Part shown: positions 1-11,487 of the stretch, piece by piece | Layout: each line of letters starts with the position of its first letter | Numbering within the stretch: position 1 is the first letter of the stretch | DNA from: Apophysomyces variabilis | Lineage: Eukaryota > Mucoromycota > Mucoromycetes > Mucorales > Mucoraceae | Assembly (NCBI GenBank): GCA_002749535.1 | Contig: MZZL01000134.1 | Coordinates: forward strand, 421,328-485,327 | Reading direction: 5' to 3' | DNA length: 64,000 nt | The notes under the pieces: generated by a model | Told to the model about the DNA's origin: nothing | The model's database searches: none | What the model saw: the letters and a program-made list of their open reading frames with translations, nothing else | Translations under genes and position numbers: made by a program

Positions 1-246
1 GCTTTAAGCGGATCAGATACTAGCAACAAAATCTGTTTTAACATGGCCAAATTGCCAGCTGATGCCGCAGTTCGTAAGTTTGTTTGTTTGCTTTTAATGT
101 TGGTTGGACTGTTGGACTTGGGTGCTGTAGTCAAGTGAGGCAGCTTGATGAAGTTATTATGAGAGAATCCATAGTATTGGTGTGATTCGCCAGGTACAGG
201 AGGCGTACAAAACTCAATGACCGAACCGAGAGTCATGCCAGCGTGA
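1..246 (+). CDS. 3' end of an unknown gene (partial, two exons)
   Basis: The window opens in an open frame (frame 1) that reads to position 73, where a strong donor GTAAGTTT follows codon phase 1. A plausible acceptor (TTCGCCAG) ends at 193. Joining 1-73 to 194-246 keeps the frame and gives a roughly 41-residue C-terminus ending in VMPA and a TGA stop. I do not recognise the sequence and the rest of the gene lies outside the window. The support is only open frame plus matching splice signals, so this could be chance. Confidence 0.3.
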
Positions 247-1693
247 AGAAAGCAAGAACCGCAAGGAAGAGAAAGACAGAACAGATTACCCGGGGTTTTA
301 AATGCCAACTGCAATGACCTGAATGCCAAACGTCAACAATCGGCATGCTCGGGACTCACGTGCCGGTTCTAATGTCATCGTTGCCACTGAGGTGCCGCTG
401 TATCGAATAAAAAGGGGCTACAGGGCATAACAAAAGCATAATAATGTATAATCCCAAACGCTGGATGTCAAGCTCAAAGCCGCCTCTAACGGTCGTAGGG
501 AGAGATGTAAAAGATTTGCAGAACAGTAATCGCCGGATTCTCCGGTGGGGGACACCCCGCGGAGAGATAACGTCACGTCCCATTGAATGATGCGCTGTTC
601 CCTTTTGAAGGGTATTCAGCACGTGCATGCATCTAGAACATTACCAGAACATGAGTTCTATCTAAACGCCGTTCATTAGAATAACAACGACGAAGATAGA
701 GGTACCTCTCTTATTTTCCCTGATATGATTTGTTAAGACTGACATTAAGGAAATCCATTCCTGGAATAATGTTGTTGTTGTGGGCAACAGGTACAACTTA
801 AAATGCCACGTTTTGCATCGTCTAAATTAACATTCTAGCGTAATACAGAGAGAATGTATGTTAGTAAGCAACGTGCAGATTAGAGATTACAGTATAAGAC
901 TTGCTAGATTAGGCTTTAGACGAAGGAGTCTTTGTGCTATCAGAACACTTTGGTCATTCCTTTTTGAAGCATGGATCTATCAAATTTGCGACAATTGCAG
1001 TATATATCCTCTGATAGTTAGCTGTGATCCATTTATAGGCGGACGAGATGTTGACATTGCATTCGCCCTGAAACTGCGTGATTTGCCAACCTGCCCGAAA
1101 TTTTTTGTTTCAGGTACCGTTTAGCATATTGCTGATCGAACTGAAATGATCAAATCAGGTATTACTGTCTTTTATTCTTTTCCCAATCTTTGGATTGCTT
1201 GAAATGCTCACATAGGCCTTGACTGTTTCCTATCGGTAATGGTTTGTAAACACAAGTATTTGTTATCCAGGTTGAACTTTTATGCCCAGCGCAGAAGCGG
1301 ATCCTTTGTTGTGTCGTTGAAGATGTTGTTTATGTATGCCCCTGGGTCATATCTGTTGTATAGCACCGCGGGCAATGTGCGATCGTTCACTCTGCTGATC
1401 CCTATCAGTTGCATGCAGTGTATCATTTCCCTGATTAAATCGTGTTCCAACCAAAGTCTATCCATCAGGTACGGGGATCACCTTTTTTTTGGGCAATAAA
1501 CCAGTCGACGCTTTCGGGTAATCCGTAGCTTAGGAAACGAAGTATCCAATCAGTTAGTCCATTGATGTCATTGTTTAGGGTAGGGTGCAAATAGCGAACT
1601 TCTACACAACTATATATAGAACGTATCGGTCTTTTTCTTTTTTTTTTTCTTTGCGAAGAACCATACCATCGCCAAGTTTTTATAATTACGAGA
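247..1693. other. Intergenic, nothing recognised
   Basis: Several short open frames are present (for example 858-1124 on +), but none shows family motifs, splice logic or a recognisable product. The last 60 bases before the next gene are T-rich (TTTCTTTTTTTTTTTCTTTG) with a TATATATAG at about 1612, so this end probably serves as the promoter of the ankyrin/DIL gene. Confidence 0.5.
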
Positions 1694-4315
1694 ATGGATG
1701 CTTCCACAATACCAACCACTCAAGAAATACTTACTATGCCTCAATCTAAGCCAGAATCTATGTTGAATAAAGACGAAGAGGACACCGAACAAGTACGAAA
1801 TGAATATGAAAATATGACCTATGACGAAATGTCACAACGTATGGCCGAAAATTACAAGCAATTGACGGAAATGCTTGGTCATCGTATTAGTACGCCCTCT
1901 GCTACATCTTCCGACAAGACTGATGCACATGTGTACGACATACCCACCTCGGGTGATCTGAATGAGATAGCTGACCTGGATGATGAGGCAAAGATGGTCA
2001 AATTGGCCAAAATATTCTCCCGCGCAGCATCGAGCGGCGATGTGGATAAAGTCACACAGTTATTGAATGACGAGACACTGAGACCTTTGATTGATATTGA
2101 CGCGAAGGATGAAGATGGAACAACTCCCTTGATTTATGCCGCCTGCTTTGGCAAAACGGATATCGCTAAAGTCTTACTAGAAGCTAATGCTAAAGTCGAT
2201 ATTCAAGATTCAGGTACACTCCCTTCCTCTTTTTTCTTTCCTATTTCCTGCCGACCTTTCAAGGCATATATTATACACAACTTTTCTTCTTTTCTGCATT
2301 TGTTATAAATTAGATTTAATGAATGAAATCATGTAGTGGGCTGGACGGCTTTGATGTGGGCAACAACCAACAACCATGAGGCTCTAGTCAAGCTATTGTT
2401 AGCCCATGGTGCCTCCCCGCAAACGAGATCTGCCAAAGGCTTGACTGTGTACGATGTTGCACGCACGGACAATCAAAAGATGGCCGATATTCTGCCAACC
2501 AATCCGCGAGACAGCTACTCGTCCACTTCAAGTCTCATGGCCCGCAGCGCATCGTCGGCATCATCCACAGCTGGAGATCTGGACTTTTATTACCAAACTA
2601 CTCTTGAAGGCTTTGATTCCTTTATGGCCGAGGAAGCAGATCGCCGTCAAAAATTGTTAGAGACGGCTCTTGCTCTTGCAGGTGATAATTTCTCGGATCA
2701 AGACGACTCTGAGTACGAGGAATCCACGAACGAAGAAGGATCGCACGATTTTTTCTGGGATAAATGTTTGCCTGACCAAATGTTTGTGTTTGGCGCTGAT
2801 GATCTACCTAATATTCTGAATATGGTCATTACCGATATGCAATTACCAGTACAATCGCGACAGGAAATATGTGTGCCAGCGAACGTTGTGTTCCTAAGCG
2901 CTCGTTTTGCTCACTATTACTCTACCAATGACTTACTTCATGAAGTGTTGGAAGGGGCTTTGTCACGCATGAGTCAGGCTATTAAGGTTGGCGAAACGAA
3001 AAACAAAAAATGAGGCGCAAAAGCAATAACCAAGCGCTTTTCTCATTTGTAGGGCAATGCGCACAATGTTCACGTTCTTGCTTTCTGGATTACCAACTTT
3101 ACCCAACTTTTGTACTACCTGAAAAAGGACTCCGGTCTTGTTATGGACACGGCTATATACCAGTTACGCTTGTCCGAATTGATATCAGAAACATATACCA
3201 TGATAGTTAATGATACCGAGCAAAGATTGTGCAAAGTATTAGGTCCGGCTATGCTGGAATTTGAGCAAATTCCAGGAATGGAAGACATCAACTTTGCTGA
3301 TGATTGGCAGCGATTTTTCAGACGGAGCAACAGCCGACGATCCGTCATCATGGAAGGGACACAGATGCGACGGAACGCTAGTATGCCTGTTCACGGTTCT
3401 AACGAGACAGCGAGTGGCGTTTCGCCGCGTTCAATTACAAGCCTGTTGACCTCCACCTTTTTTGTCCTACAATCGTACGAGGTTCATCCTACCATCATTA
3501 TTCAAGCTTTGGCGCAGTTCTTCCACTACATGTCGTGCGAGTTATTTAACCGTATTTTGACCAACAAAAAGTTGCTCAACCGTTCAAAGGCAGTCCAGAT
3601 ACGTATGAATCTGTCTCATGTTGAGGATTGGATTCGTCATAACCATTTACCATCGAGCCTGATCAGTTACCTGCATCCGACGACGCAGCTTTTACAGCTT
3701 CTTCAATGTCTATCGCAGTTGGATGATATGGAAAGCTTTATGTCTACTGTCGAAAAATTTGACGCTCTGAATTCCCTTCAAATTAAGCGTTGCGTTGTCA
3801 ATTATCGTTATGAAGTCAACGAACGTCGATTGCCCGAAGAGATTGAGAAGTATGTACTTCAGACGGCTGCCAACACGGTACGATTGAAACAATCGCGAAA
3901 GTCCAAGTCTAAATCATATGAACATTCTCGTAAGAGTGCGCCACCCATGGCACGCGCCCAAAGTGTGTCCATGCGACGAGAGCGTTCACGCCCTGAAAGC
4001 ATGTCAAGTCTTGTGGGTTCGATTATGTCCAGCGTTGGCATGTCAACGTCGACATCGCTACCTCTCACAGTGCCATGTGCGCCAACGACGGAAGAATCTT
4101 CTAAGGTGAAGGATTCGGCAGAGGAAGAATGTGAGCCTGAGATCGAATCGACACATGAAACGAAGGATCCGAAGTTCATGCTACCCTTCTCGGTTCCAAC
4201 GACAGCACACATGGTATACATCAGTGGGTGGGCACCGGACGATTCTAAAAGAGAAAAGGTGGTTGTGCCAATCATACCCGAAGAATGGATGGAAAGACTA
4301 GACAAAGACAACTAG
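1694..4315 (+). CDS. Ankyrin-repeat and DIL (dilute) domain protein
   Basis: Three exons, join(1694..2213, 2337..2986, 3053..4315), give an in-frame 810-aa protein. Residues about 98-230 hold two to three ankyrin repeats (DGTTPLIYAACFGKTDIAKV, then GWTALMWATTNNHEALVKLL after intron 1). Exon 3 opens with the typical DIL signature FWITNFTQLLYYLKKDSG and continues through a helical DIL domain to about residue 640. The C-terminal tail is basic and Ser-rich. The ankyrin-plus-DIL arrangement is a known fungal architecture (fission yeast has one). DIL domains in class V myosins bind cargo, so a role in transport or cytoskeletal anchoring is inferred, not shown. The second donor (GTTGGC) is weak but phase and similarity across the junction support it. 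The gene is convergent with the PRKRIP1-like gene. Confidence 0.9.
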
Positions 4316-4601
4316 ACGAACCCAAAAACTCCGTGTATGAAAAGTTAACAACGATCTTCAGTTCTCATCTTTCTAGTCATGTATCTCTTTTTCTTTTCCT
4401 TTTCTTATTGCCCTTGTCCTCTTTGCCTCACTTATTTTCTTTTTCTTTTCCCACAATTTTCCGTCATACCTATGTAAATCTACTGCACTATGCCAAATCC
4501 CTTTTCATCTGATACTAATGAGAACAACGTAAAAAGAGGGGTCCGAAAACAAAATAAACAAAAAAAGACCTATATATATCTGGACTTGCATAGCGTCGAT
4601 T

Positions 4602-5295
4602 TTATTCAATGTCATGGATGGCAATTTCATCTTTGTTCTTCGTATCCGCATCATCTCCTGATTGTTCAATTACAGTTTTAGTGTCAGGTTTCTCTTCCGT
4701 TGCAGGAATTTCAGCATCCGTTTTTTGCTTTTTGCTTTGATTCTCATCGCCCTTCTTATTGTCTCGCTGCATTTTACGCTTTTGTCGTCTAGCTCTATTC
4801 TTTGCTGTCTTCTGTTCGCTCTCCTCTTTTAACCGTTTCATTTTCTCTTCATATTCACGCTTCTCTCTTTCCTGGAGTGTTCTTCTTTTAGCATAAAAAT
4901 GGACAATATATAGGGTGAGTAGTTGTCTACCTTGCGTTCTTGTTCATTCATTTCTCTGATCCGCGCGTACTCGCGTCGTCGATGTGCTCTGTACACGTGG
5001 AAATCGCCACTACCAGCGCCCGCACTGGAGCCTACAGATCCTCCAAGTTTAGATGACTCATGCCGTGTTTCAATCCTCTTTTCGTCTAACCTGGCACGTT
5101 GCGGACGAAATCTTTAGGTTGTTTCAAGATTGATTTTTCTTTAGGTCGTTCCGGAATATGTACTGGTTTGTCGATGTTATCGAACAATCTTCCCAGTTGC
5201 CGTTGCTGTATTTCTGCGGGAGTCAAATTGTGCCTTTTTGCCTTGACAGCATTGTTATTATTGTTATTATCGTTTTGTTCCTCGAAATCGCTCAT
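4602..5295 (-). CDS. PRKRIP1-like spliceosomal protein
   Basis: Exons complement(join(4602..4871, 4931..5031, 5091..5295)) give 191 aa. The family core is clear: HIPERPKEKSILKQPKDFVR, then across intron 1 GSSAGAGSGDFHVYR, then HRRREYARIREMN, followed by a long charged coiled-coil-like stretch (EREKREYEEKMKRLKEE) and a Lys-rich tail with basic nuclear-signal-like runs. Animal PRKRIP1 is a small nuclear protein found in spliceosome structures as a long helix bridging components, and the same role is expected here. The acceptors were chosen because they restore the conserved V-x-G-SSAGAG junction and keep phase; a nearer AG before exon 3 would run into a stop. The N-terminus carries a short Asn run (NDNNNNNN). 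The gene is convergent with the ankyrin/DIL gene, 286 bp away. Confidence 0.9.
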
Positions 5296-8200
5296 GGTAT
5301 GCCAACTCTGGAGGGTAAAAGAAAGAAAAAGAACTTGATTTTTGCGCCTCCGCCTCCAAATCAGGCAAGTTAAAGTCACGACTGATTTCCATTTGCTGTT
5401 TGCCATCGACCGATAGTAGGAGTAAACCATGGTGCAGGCTTTACAATGAACTTTTACTTAGATTTTTACTCTATATATATATTCAACAAATTGCTGCTAG
5501 TCGAACATTTATCTTCATGTTACACCATAAAATCGGGGGAAGGAGCAATGTTGCCTGAATGATCTATAAACGTCTGAATGTAGTATCGCATAGGTTTGAA
5601 AATAAAAAAAAATTGATCAGAAATCTAAAACTCAATCCACTGTTGTATCAGCATTTTGCTACAACATAATTCCATAATGGACGCTGTTCATGGAGAATAG
5701 ACAAATTAGCCTAGGCAAAGGTACAGGTTTTCTCTTAAAGAAGCTAGCCTTCATGTACCTGTCCCTGTTTTACTAAAGATATTTGTCTTAAAGACTGTTC
5801 AACAATTGCTCTAGTGATAGTAAGGGCGTGCGGCATACCTCAGGACCGTTCCCTTTATGGACTTTCTCTCGTCCTGGGACCCATTACCGAGAACGTCAGA
5901 AAGTATCTGATAAACCAACCCATCTTGCATAATCCAATTTCTTTGGTTTGTTTTGCTTAGTATTGCTCACCATACACGTGGTTCAACGTTCCTTTCGTCA
6001 TCTAGAGCCAACAAGTTATTGCTCGTATTTCAATGCACGCAAAAACGAATCACAGAGAGATTGCCAATTGATTGAGGAAAAGAAATCAATCAATGACGAT
6101 ACGTTGTGTCGCTTCAGGCTTAGACTGTCAGACAAAAAGATATGGTAACAAAAGGCATCAGCGTCATCATGGTGTTAATATTTGTTCCAGTTCCGGTAAG
6201 TATGACAACCTACCAATAGCTTTATCAGTTGAACGAGATAGATCATGACACAGATCGAGATCACAACGCTTCGGGTACAATGTGCGAAAATGGGGCACCT
6301 GGACAATACAGTAAACAATAAATAAAAAGAAGTTGGGATTGTAGGCTTAACATCGTTTAAGCCAATGATTTCCATTCTGAGAAAGCTGTGCAATGAACCA
6401 GGAAAAACTTAATCGTCAAATTGAATATAGCAATTATCTCCTACTGTATCGATTATGATGTTTTCCATACATGATTGTGTATTGTATTCAGGTATTGGGA
6501 TCAATGACTTGGGCAGGTCGTGATGTTCAAGGTACAAAATGGGAAAGGATGACACCACCATATCCTGCATGCTGGATCGTTGCATTGTGGCATAGTTTTT
6601 TATAGTAAGACACTCTAAAGATCAAAAAGCAACTGGCTAATTGCGTTCAACAAACCCAGTTCGTAATGAATCGAGCGAAAGGTATGACAGGATGGCATGA
6701 TATCGCCATATTCAATGAGCGATTCCATTACGGACCCTTCTTCTTCTTCTCTTCTTGTTACAAATTATCTTTTAGACTCTCTCTGTAAACTACTATCGGT
6801 ATCCTACCATATAGGTTTGCTCGTCCGAATGTAGGACAAATCAATAGATGAGTAAACCGTAGAATGATATGCTTTCTTAATATTCCACAAGATGAAAAAA
6901 AAAAAATCAAAGCCAACATTTCGGAATGGGTGGACGCAAAGAAGAGACGATCGCTACATGGAATTTAGGGTGGAGAAAGAGCGATCACAGCCCAGCAGCG
7001 AATAGCAGAAACGACGCTCGTGCGGGACAGCTGTAAATCTTTACTTTTATTTATCGGAAAATCCTCTCCGGTCGTTTATCCGACTGGACAACGTTGGCTA
7101 CCGTCTCCTAGGTCACACCAGGAAAGAGCTAACCAAGTAACCCTACTGATTGATGTAGACACAATGCTTTTTTCTTTTTTAGTTGGAAATGGTCCTTGTT
7201 TGTCTTTGGCTAATCCACATTTATTTTTTCGTTTTTGATGTGCTAACATTAGACTTCACCGAGATACTACGTAAATCCGTCAAAAAGGAACAAGAACCGA
7301 CCAGGATCTGAAACAATGCGCTCGGAAAGCACGAACGGAAACATTAGGTTGTTTAGTAGAGTCGATAAACGACGAACCGAAGGAAGGTATTTATCTTCCC
7401 GTAGGACAAAAATTGCAACCAGCACGTTCGTTGCAACGGTCCTCATTCCGGTATTGATAGGCTCCTTTTTTTTTTTTTTTTTTTTNNNNNNNNNNNNNNN
7501 NNNNNNNNNNNNNNNNNNNNNNNNNNNNNNNNNNNNNNNNNNNNNNNNNNNNNNNNNNNNNNNNNNNNNNNNNNNNNNNNNNNNNNNNNNNNNNNNNNNN
7601 NNNNNNNNNNNNNNNNNNNNNNNNNNNTTTTTTTTTTTTTTTTTTTTGCAACGGCAGCATTGGCAGACTCGTACATCTGAACAAGGGGTTCCTAGTTTAT
7701 TATTATTGTTGTTGTTGACGGACCTGTAATTCGGAAGCCGTGCATAGCCGCTCTGGAAACGATGAACGCTTTCTTCTATGTACTTTAGATAAAACATGTA
7801 CGTCATGTCCCTACGTTATAAACTAGAAAGCTCTTTAGAGAAGATTAGCAAGCTAGCAGAAGGGGAAAAAAACAAAGGTAAATAAAGCTCTCTCCTTCTA
7901 TACAAAGAATATCATTGAACTCTTCTATGGCAGCTTTTGGTTACTGTTTCCTTAAATAAACTGGCTACAACGACATTGGATGGTTGGGAAGCAGGAACCG
8001 CGTCATACCACCTCCCTGGTCAAATTATGGCCTTTTCTCTTTTGTTACCCTAGGCTCATGTAGTAAACTATCTGCATAACCTTCCTACTTTTGGAAAGTT
8101 ATGCTGCAGTCTTACGAAAAGGTTATAGTAAGAATAGAACGCGTTACCATTGGAGAAACATATGTTATTACCAATCAAATGGATCGCGGCTTACCATGGG

Positions 8201-9976
8201 CCATTCATTATTTTGCGGATGATAAGATTTCCACCTTTATTTGTCAATAAAACCATGGTTCCGTCCACTTTTATGGCAAGATGAGTTATCTTAGCTTTTA
8301 CATTCAACGCAAAGAAAGTTTCCACGGAGTCAGCGAAAAGGCGATCTTGGAACCTGTTCCTAAGCTGCCAAACATTTGACATCAAGCATTTTGCCTAATC
8401 ACAATTTATTTGTTTTATCAAAGCTCTACTAGTCTCGGACCCTACCAAAGTATCATTATTTAGCCCATATTGGCTTAGACCAAAGGTCTCTAGAGTACTT
8501 GCTTGTATGCCATAGTTACGCTAAGTCATTTAATGAAAAAAAAACGTGGAATTTACCTACGTAAGACGGTACAGAAAAAAAAAGAATACTATGAATGGTG
8601 CAACCTTTAGCCTCTGACGTTAGATAATGGCAGGGAGCGAGGTACAAAATAAATGCACACAACATTAATAAATAAGAATAAGCCAAGACAGTGAGCCATG
8701 TTTCCTCCCCCCAGTGAGCTTCCGAGTTACACTACTTTCTCGTTTTTCTTTTCTTTTCTTTTTTTTGTTCCTCGCAAATACATTGCTTTGGTAAAGAAAG
8801 AAAATGGATGTGGTGAGGATTGATGCCAAGCTTTAATACTTTCTTCGATCCATTTGAACAATTCTTGGCAGTAACTTTAGGAAGAGACCTAATATGTTGT
8901 TACTAGATGGAGGTGGATCCGACACGGGTTATTCTTGTATCACCATAAAAGTTAGGTTGATGATCCTTAGCTGAGGAGAAGAGGCAACGAGATGGAAAGA
9001 AAAAAAAGAACGAGAAAAGAAGTGTCTCTATTAGGGAATGTCTCTTTCCTAGCCACTGCAATTAAAGGGAGAGGTGAAAGGGGCACAATAGGATCACCTT
9101 AATGGTTTAAGGTTAATGTGATACATGCTTTGTGCCAACTTTAAAAAATCCCAATCGTACCATTGGCCTTCCTCGCGTGGTAAGCTGAACCTTGTTCTGG
9201 TACCTGAAGTTAGATGGTCCTTTTTTCTTCGGCCGAGGATATCCGAAAAAAAAAGGTAGGATCCGACTATACCGTAAACGTGAATTGCTTGGTAAGTCTG
9301 TTGTGTTCTACGCGTGTGCCACAAAAGTAAAACTGTTTCCCTACTGGAATGGAGATGATCGACTCGTTTTTTTTATTTCTCTCCGTCTAAATTAGAACGG
9401 TACTGTATATCGCGCCGGTACATTAGAAAAACATAAAGGCCGCCATGGGCAGATCTGAATAACCGATCTGGCACAAGCGAGATTAAATAAAATAACCGGT
9501 TATTTTATTTGTTCAGTTTCCATAATTACAGTACTGTAGGAAAGTAAGTATGAGATGAAGAGAAAAAAATGTAAGAAAAAACAAGAGATTAGAAAGCATA
9601 TAGAATGTTTGGTGTTTTTTTCCAGAAAAAAGATGAGATCAATCGATTGATGGGTTGAGTTATAAGAAACAAAGTAGATAGGTAGGCTAGATAGTTTTAG
9701 ATGTCAAATGTTCAAAGAGAGAATCGGAGAAAAGATATATAGTTAGATAGCAAAATAGATAGCAAGATAGAGAATGGGATGGGGTGAGATGGGGTTGAAG
9801 GATTGCGGAAACATGTCGACATGAGGAAGAATAAAGGGGAAGTAGAAGAGAAGAGAAAAAAAAAGATGAAAGAGAGAGAAAGAGAATGAGAGGACAAATC
9901 AAGCATGATGATAGTTTAAAGAGAAGGTACACAATGATTTAGACTTTTTGTTTTGAAAGGGAATAGACCAGCTTGT
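5296..9976. other. Gene-poor 4.7-kb stretch
   Basis: I see no confident gene on either strand. The stretch is rich in A and T tracts and includes the assembly gap near 7.5 kb. One minus-strand open segment (8191-8385, beginning MSNVWQLRNRFQDRL after the first Met) ends at a good donor (GTAAGC) and could be a lone or decayed exon, but no partner exon was found. From about 9700 to 9960 the plus strand is purine-rich (AGAGAGAAAGAG), which is the pyrimidine-rich 3' flank of the WWE-like gene at 9977 read on its coding strand. Confidence 0.5.
7466..7647. repeat. Poly-T tracts flanking an assembly gap
   Basis: A run of 20 T (7466-7485) meets 142 N (7486-7627) and then another run of about 20 T (7628-7647). 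The gap most likely marks a long homopolymer or simple repeat that broke the assembly, not a missing gene. Open frames across the gap (runs of K or F with X) are artefacts. Confidence 0.9.
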
Positions 9977-10189
9977 TCAATAGTAGGTACGTGCAATTGG
10001 ATAGGTATAGCCTCCGTACATCAACAGCATTTCGGACGTGTCGACATAGACATCTTGATTACCAAAGGAACGACTAGTGATCCAGCTAGCAGATTCACGG
10101 GACCAGAGGACTTCCAGATGTTGTTGTGATTCGTTGTCAAACACGATCCACTGGGATCCAGAAGCGTAAACCCATCGAATAGTAGACAT
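9977..10189 (-). CDS. WWE-like single-domain microprotein, locus 1
   Basis: Intronless 70-aa protein, one of six related loci in the window. It reads as one minimal WWE-type domain: Trp6 in RWVYASGSQW, Trp14, the following FD, then QQHLE with Glu26, the block SRSFGNQDVYVD, and a final IARTYY. The WWE family is named for two Trp and one Glu in this order and often ends in an I-x-R strand. WWE domains in RNF146, Deltex and some PARPs bind ADP-ribose forms; binding here is only inferred. The start ATG is shared in position with the paralogues, and a TATA box lies about 110 bp upstream. Nothing else is encoded: no signal peptide, membrane segment or second domain. Confidence 0.8.
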   Translation of the reverse strand: MSTIRWVYASGSQWIVFDNESQQHLEVLWSRESASWITSRSFGNQDVYVDTSEMLLMYGGYTYPIARTYY

Positions 10190-10298
10190 TGTTCGCTTTG
10201 CTGTTAGAACAGTTTGTTTTTCTTGATCTGTAAGAAGGTTAAAGAAGAGAATCTTTTGTTTTCTGATCTAAAACCCTGAAATAAAAAACTAGCAGGGC

Positions 10299-10308
10299 CT
10301 TTTATATG
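10299..10308 (-). promoter_or_regulatory. TATA box of WWE-like locus 1
   Basis: The minus strand reads CATATAAAAG here, about 110 bp upstream of the ATG at 10189. Comparable boxes occur at similar distance before the other four intact WWE-like genes. Confidence 0.6.
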
Positions 10309-10780
10309 CTATTTATTTTTTATTTAGCGCTTCATCTGTCAGGGTGTTCTAAGCCATGAAGCAAGGACAGATGGCCATGCCATTTCCTCTAAATAACCTA
10401 TATTTGGTATCATGAATAGGAAAAAAAAGCTTTTTTTTTATTCTGGGCTGAGCACGAAGGGTACACAAAGCACAAAAGAGAGGCCGCTTTCTAAGCGGAG
10501 GGTCGCATGATCTAAAACTCTAACCAGCCGTTTCCGCCGCCACGCACAGCACAACGACCCAAAAAACAGGGCCCAACAATATTAGGCTTGCTGGCAGAAA
10601 AAAAAGTTCAGCGTCACCTTACTGTTGTTCACAGGCTGTTATTTTTCGCCATTGACCGGTGTTCATCCCTTAGCCAAATCTAAACTCAGCCCACACTGCA
10701 AAAAAGTGTGGCCCACGCGACTCTCCTAAAAAGCAAAAAAGCCTTTTGTAGGCTAGTATAACAATAAAAAAGTACCTGAC

Positions 10781-11236
10781 ATGACTTCGCATGAGCATGA
10801 TTACGATTTGGTCAATGCCAAAGAGATAACAAAGGACTGGGGCAACGATCCTACCGCGTTCCTTCCTCGTTATTATACAATGTACCATCACCAACAAGAT
10901 CCCATTTACGTCCGCCAGTCGCCCAGCAAAGTCTGTGTTGTGGGATTGCTCCCAAACCATGCCATTCTGAAAGACGCCTCTTCGAAATCGGAAATCAAGG
11001 TCACCCAAAAAGTGACATGCGGAGCCAAAGTGCAACCACACACTGTGATCTGCGAACTAATGGCTGGCGATCAAGTCTATCCGATCAAAGCAGCCATGCA
11101 TGGCAAACTCTTGGAAGTAAACCCACGTATCTCGGAATTACTTTACACGCGACCCCTAGACAACGGATTTATTGCAGTCATTATGTCAAGATGGGAGGAC
11201 CCTGAGACCCAATTGAAAGATTTTGTCAAACAATAA
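10781..11236 (+). CDS. Abitram (Simiate/FAM206) family protein
   Basis: Intronless 151-aa protein. The family blocks are recognisable: FLPRYYTMYH near residue 27, VRQSPSKVCVVGLLPNHAIL, VKVTCGAK-type lipoyl-like strands, AAMHGKLLEVNPRISE (animal form: VRGRLMEVNENIL) and NGFIAVIMSRWEDPE (animal form: EGYIAVVLPKFEE). Animal Abitram is a small actin- and filament-associated protein with a fold related to glycine cleavage H protein, and the molecular role in fungi is unknown to me. The length is slightly below the animal protein. The gene is preceded by a roughly 590-bp intergenic region after WWE-like locus 1 and is convergent with the 2-oxoglutarate dehydrogenase gene 251 bp downstream. Confidence 0.85.
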   Translation: MTSHEHDYDLVNAKEITKDWGNDPTAFLPRYYTMYHHQQDPIYVRQSPSKVCVVGLLPNHAILKDASSKSEIKVTQKVTCGAKVQPHTVICELMAGDQVYPIKAAMHGKLLEVNPRISELLYTRPLDNGFIAVIMSRWEDPETQLKDFVKQ

Positions 11237-11487
11237 GGGTTTATGCCACGACAAACACGAACACAACCACGCACAGACGCGAACAAAAAATCAACCATCT
11301 CCTTATACACCATCAGTTCCCCATCAATGATATAGCTTGTATATCTTTACTGCCCAGGCTGATCACTGCAATAGCACTCTATGTATTGTTTTTGTTTTAA
11401 AATGGTTATATAAATTAAGGATGCATAACAATGTAAAAAAGTTTATTCATGGTTTTTGGCTTGGTTTGTTTTCTTCATTGGTTGTCT

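Noticed and set aside
3859..4311. Minus-strand frame of 150 codons
   Set aside because: Antisense of the Ser-rich tail of the ankyrin/DIL protein.
7267..7806. Open frames across the N gap
   Set aside because: They consist of K or F runs and X residues produced by poly-T and N; no coding evidence.
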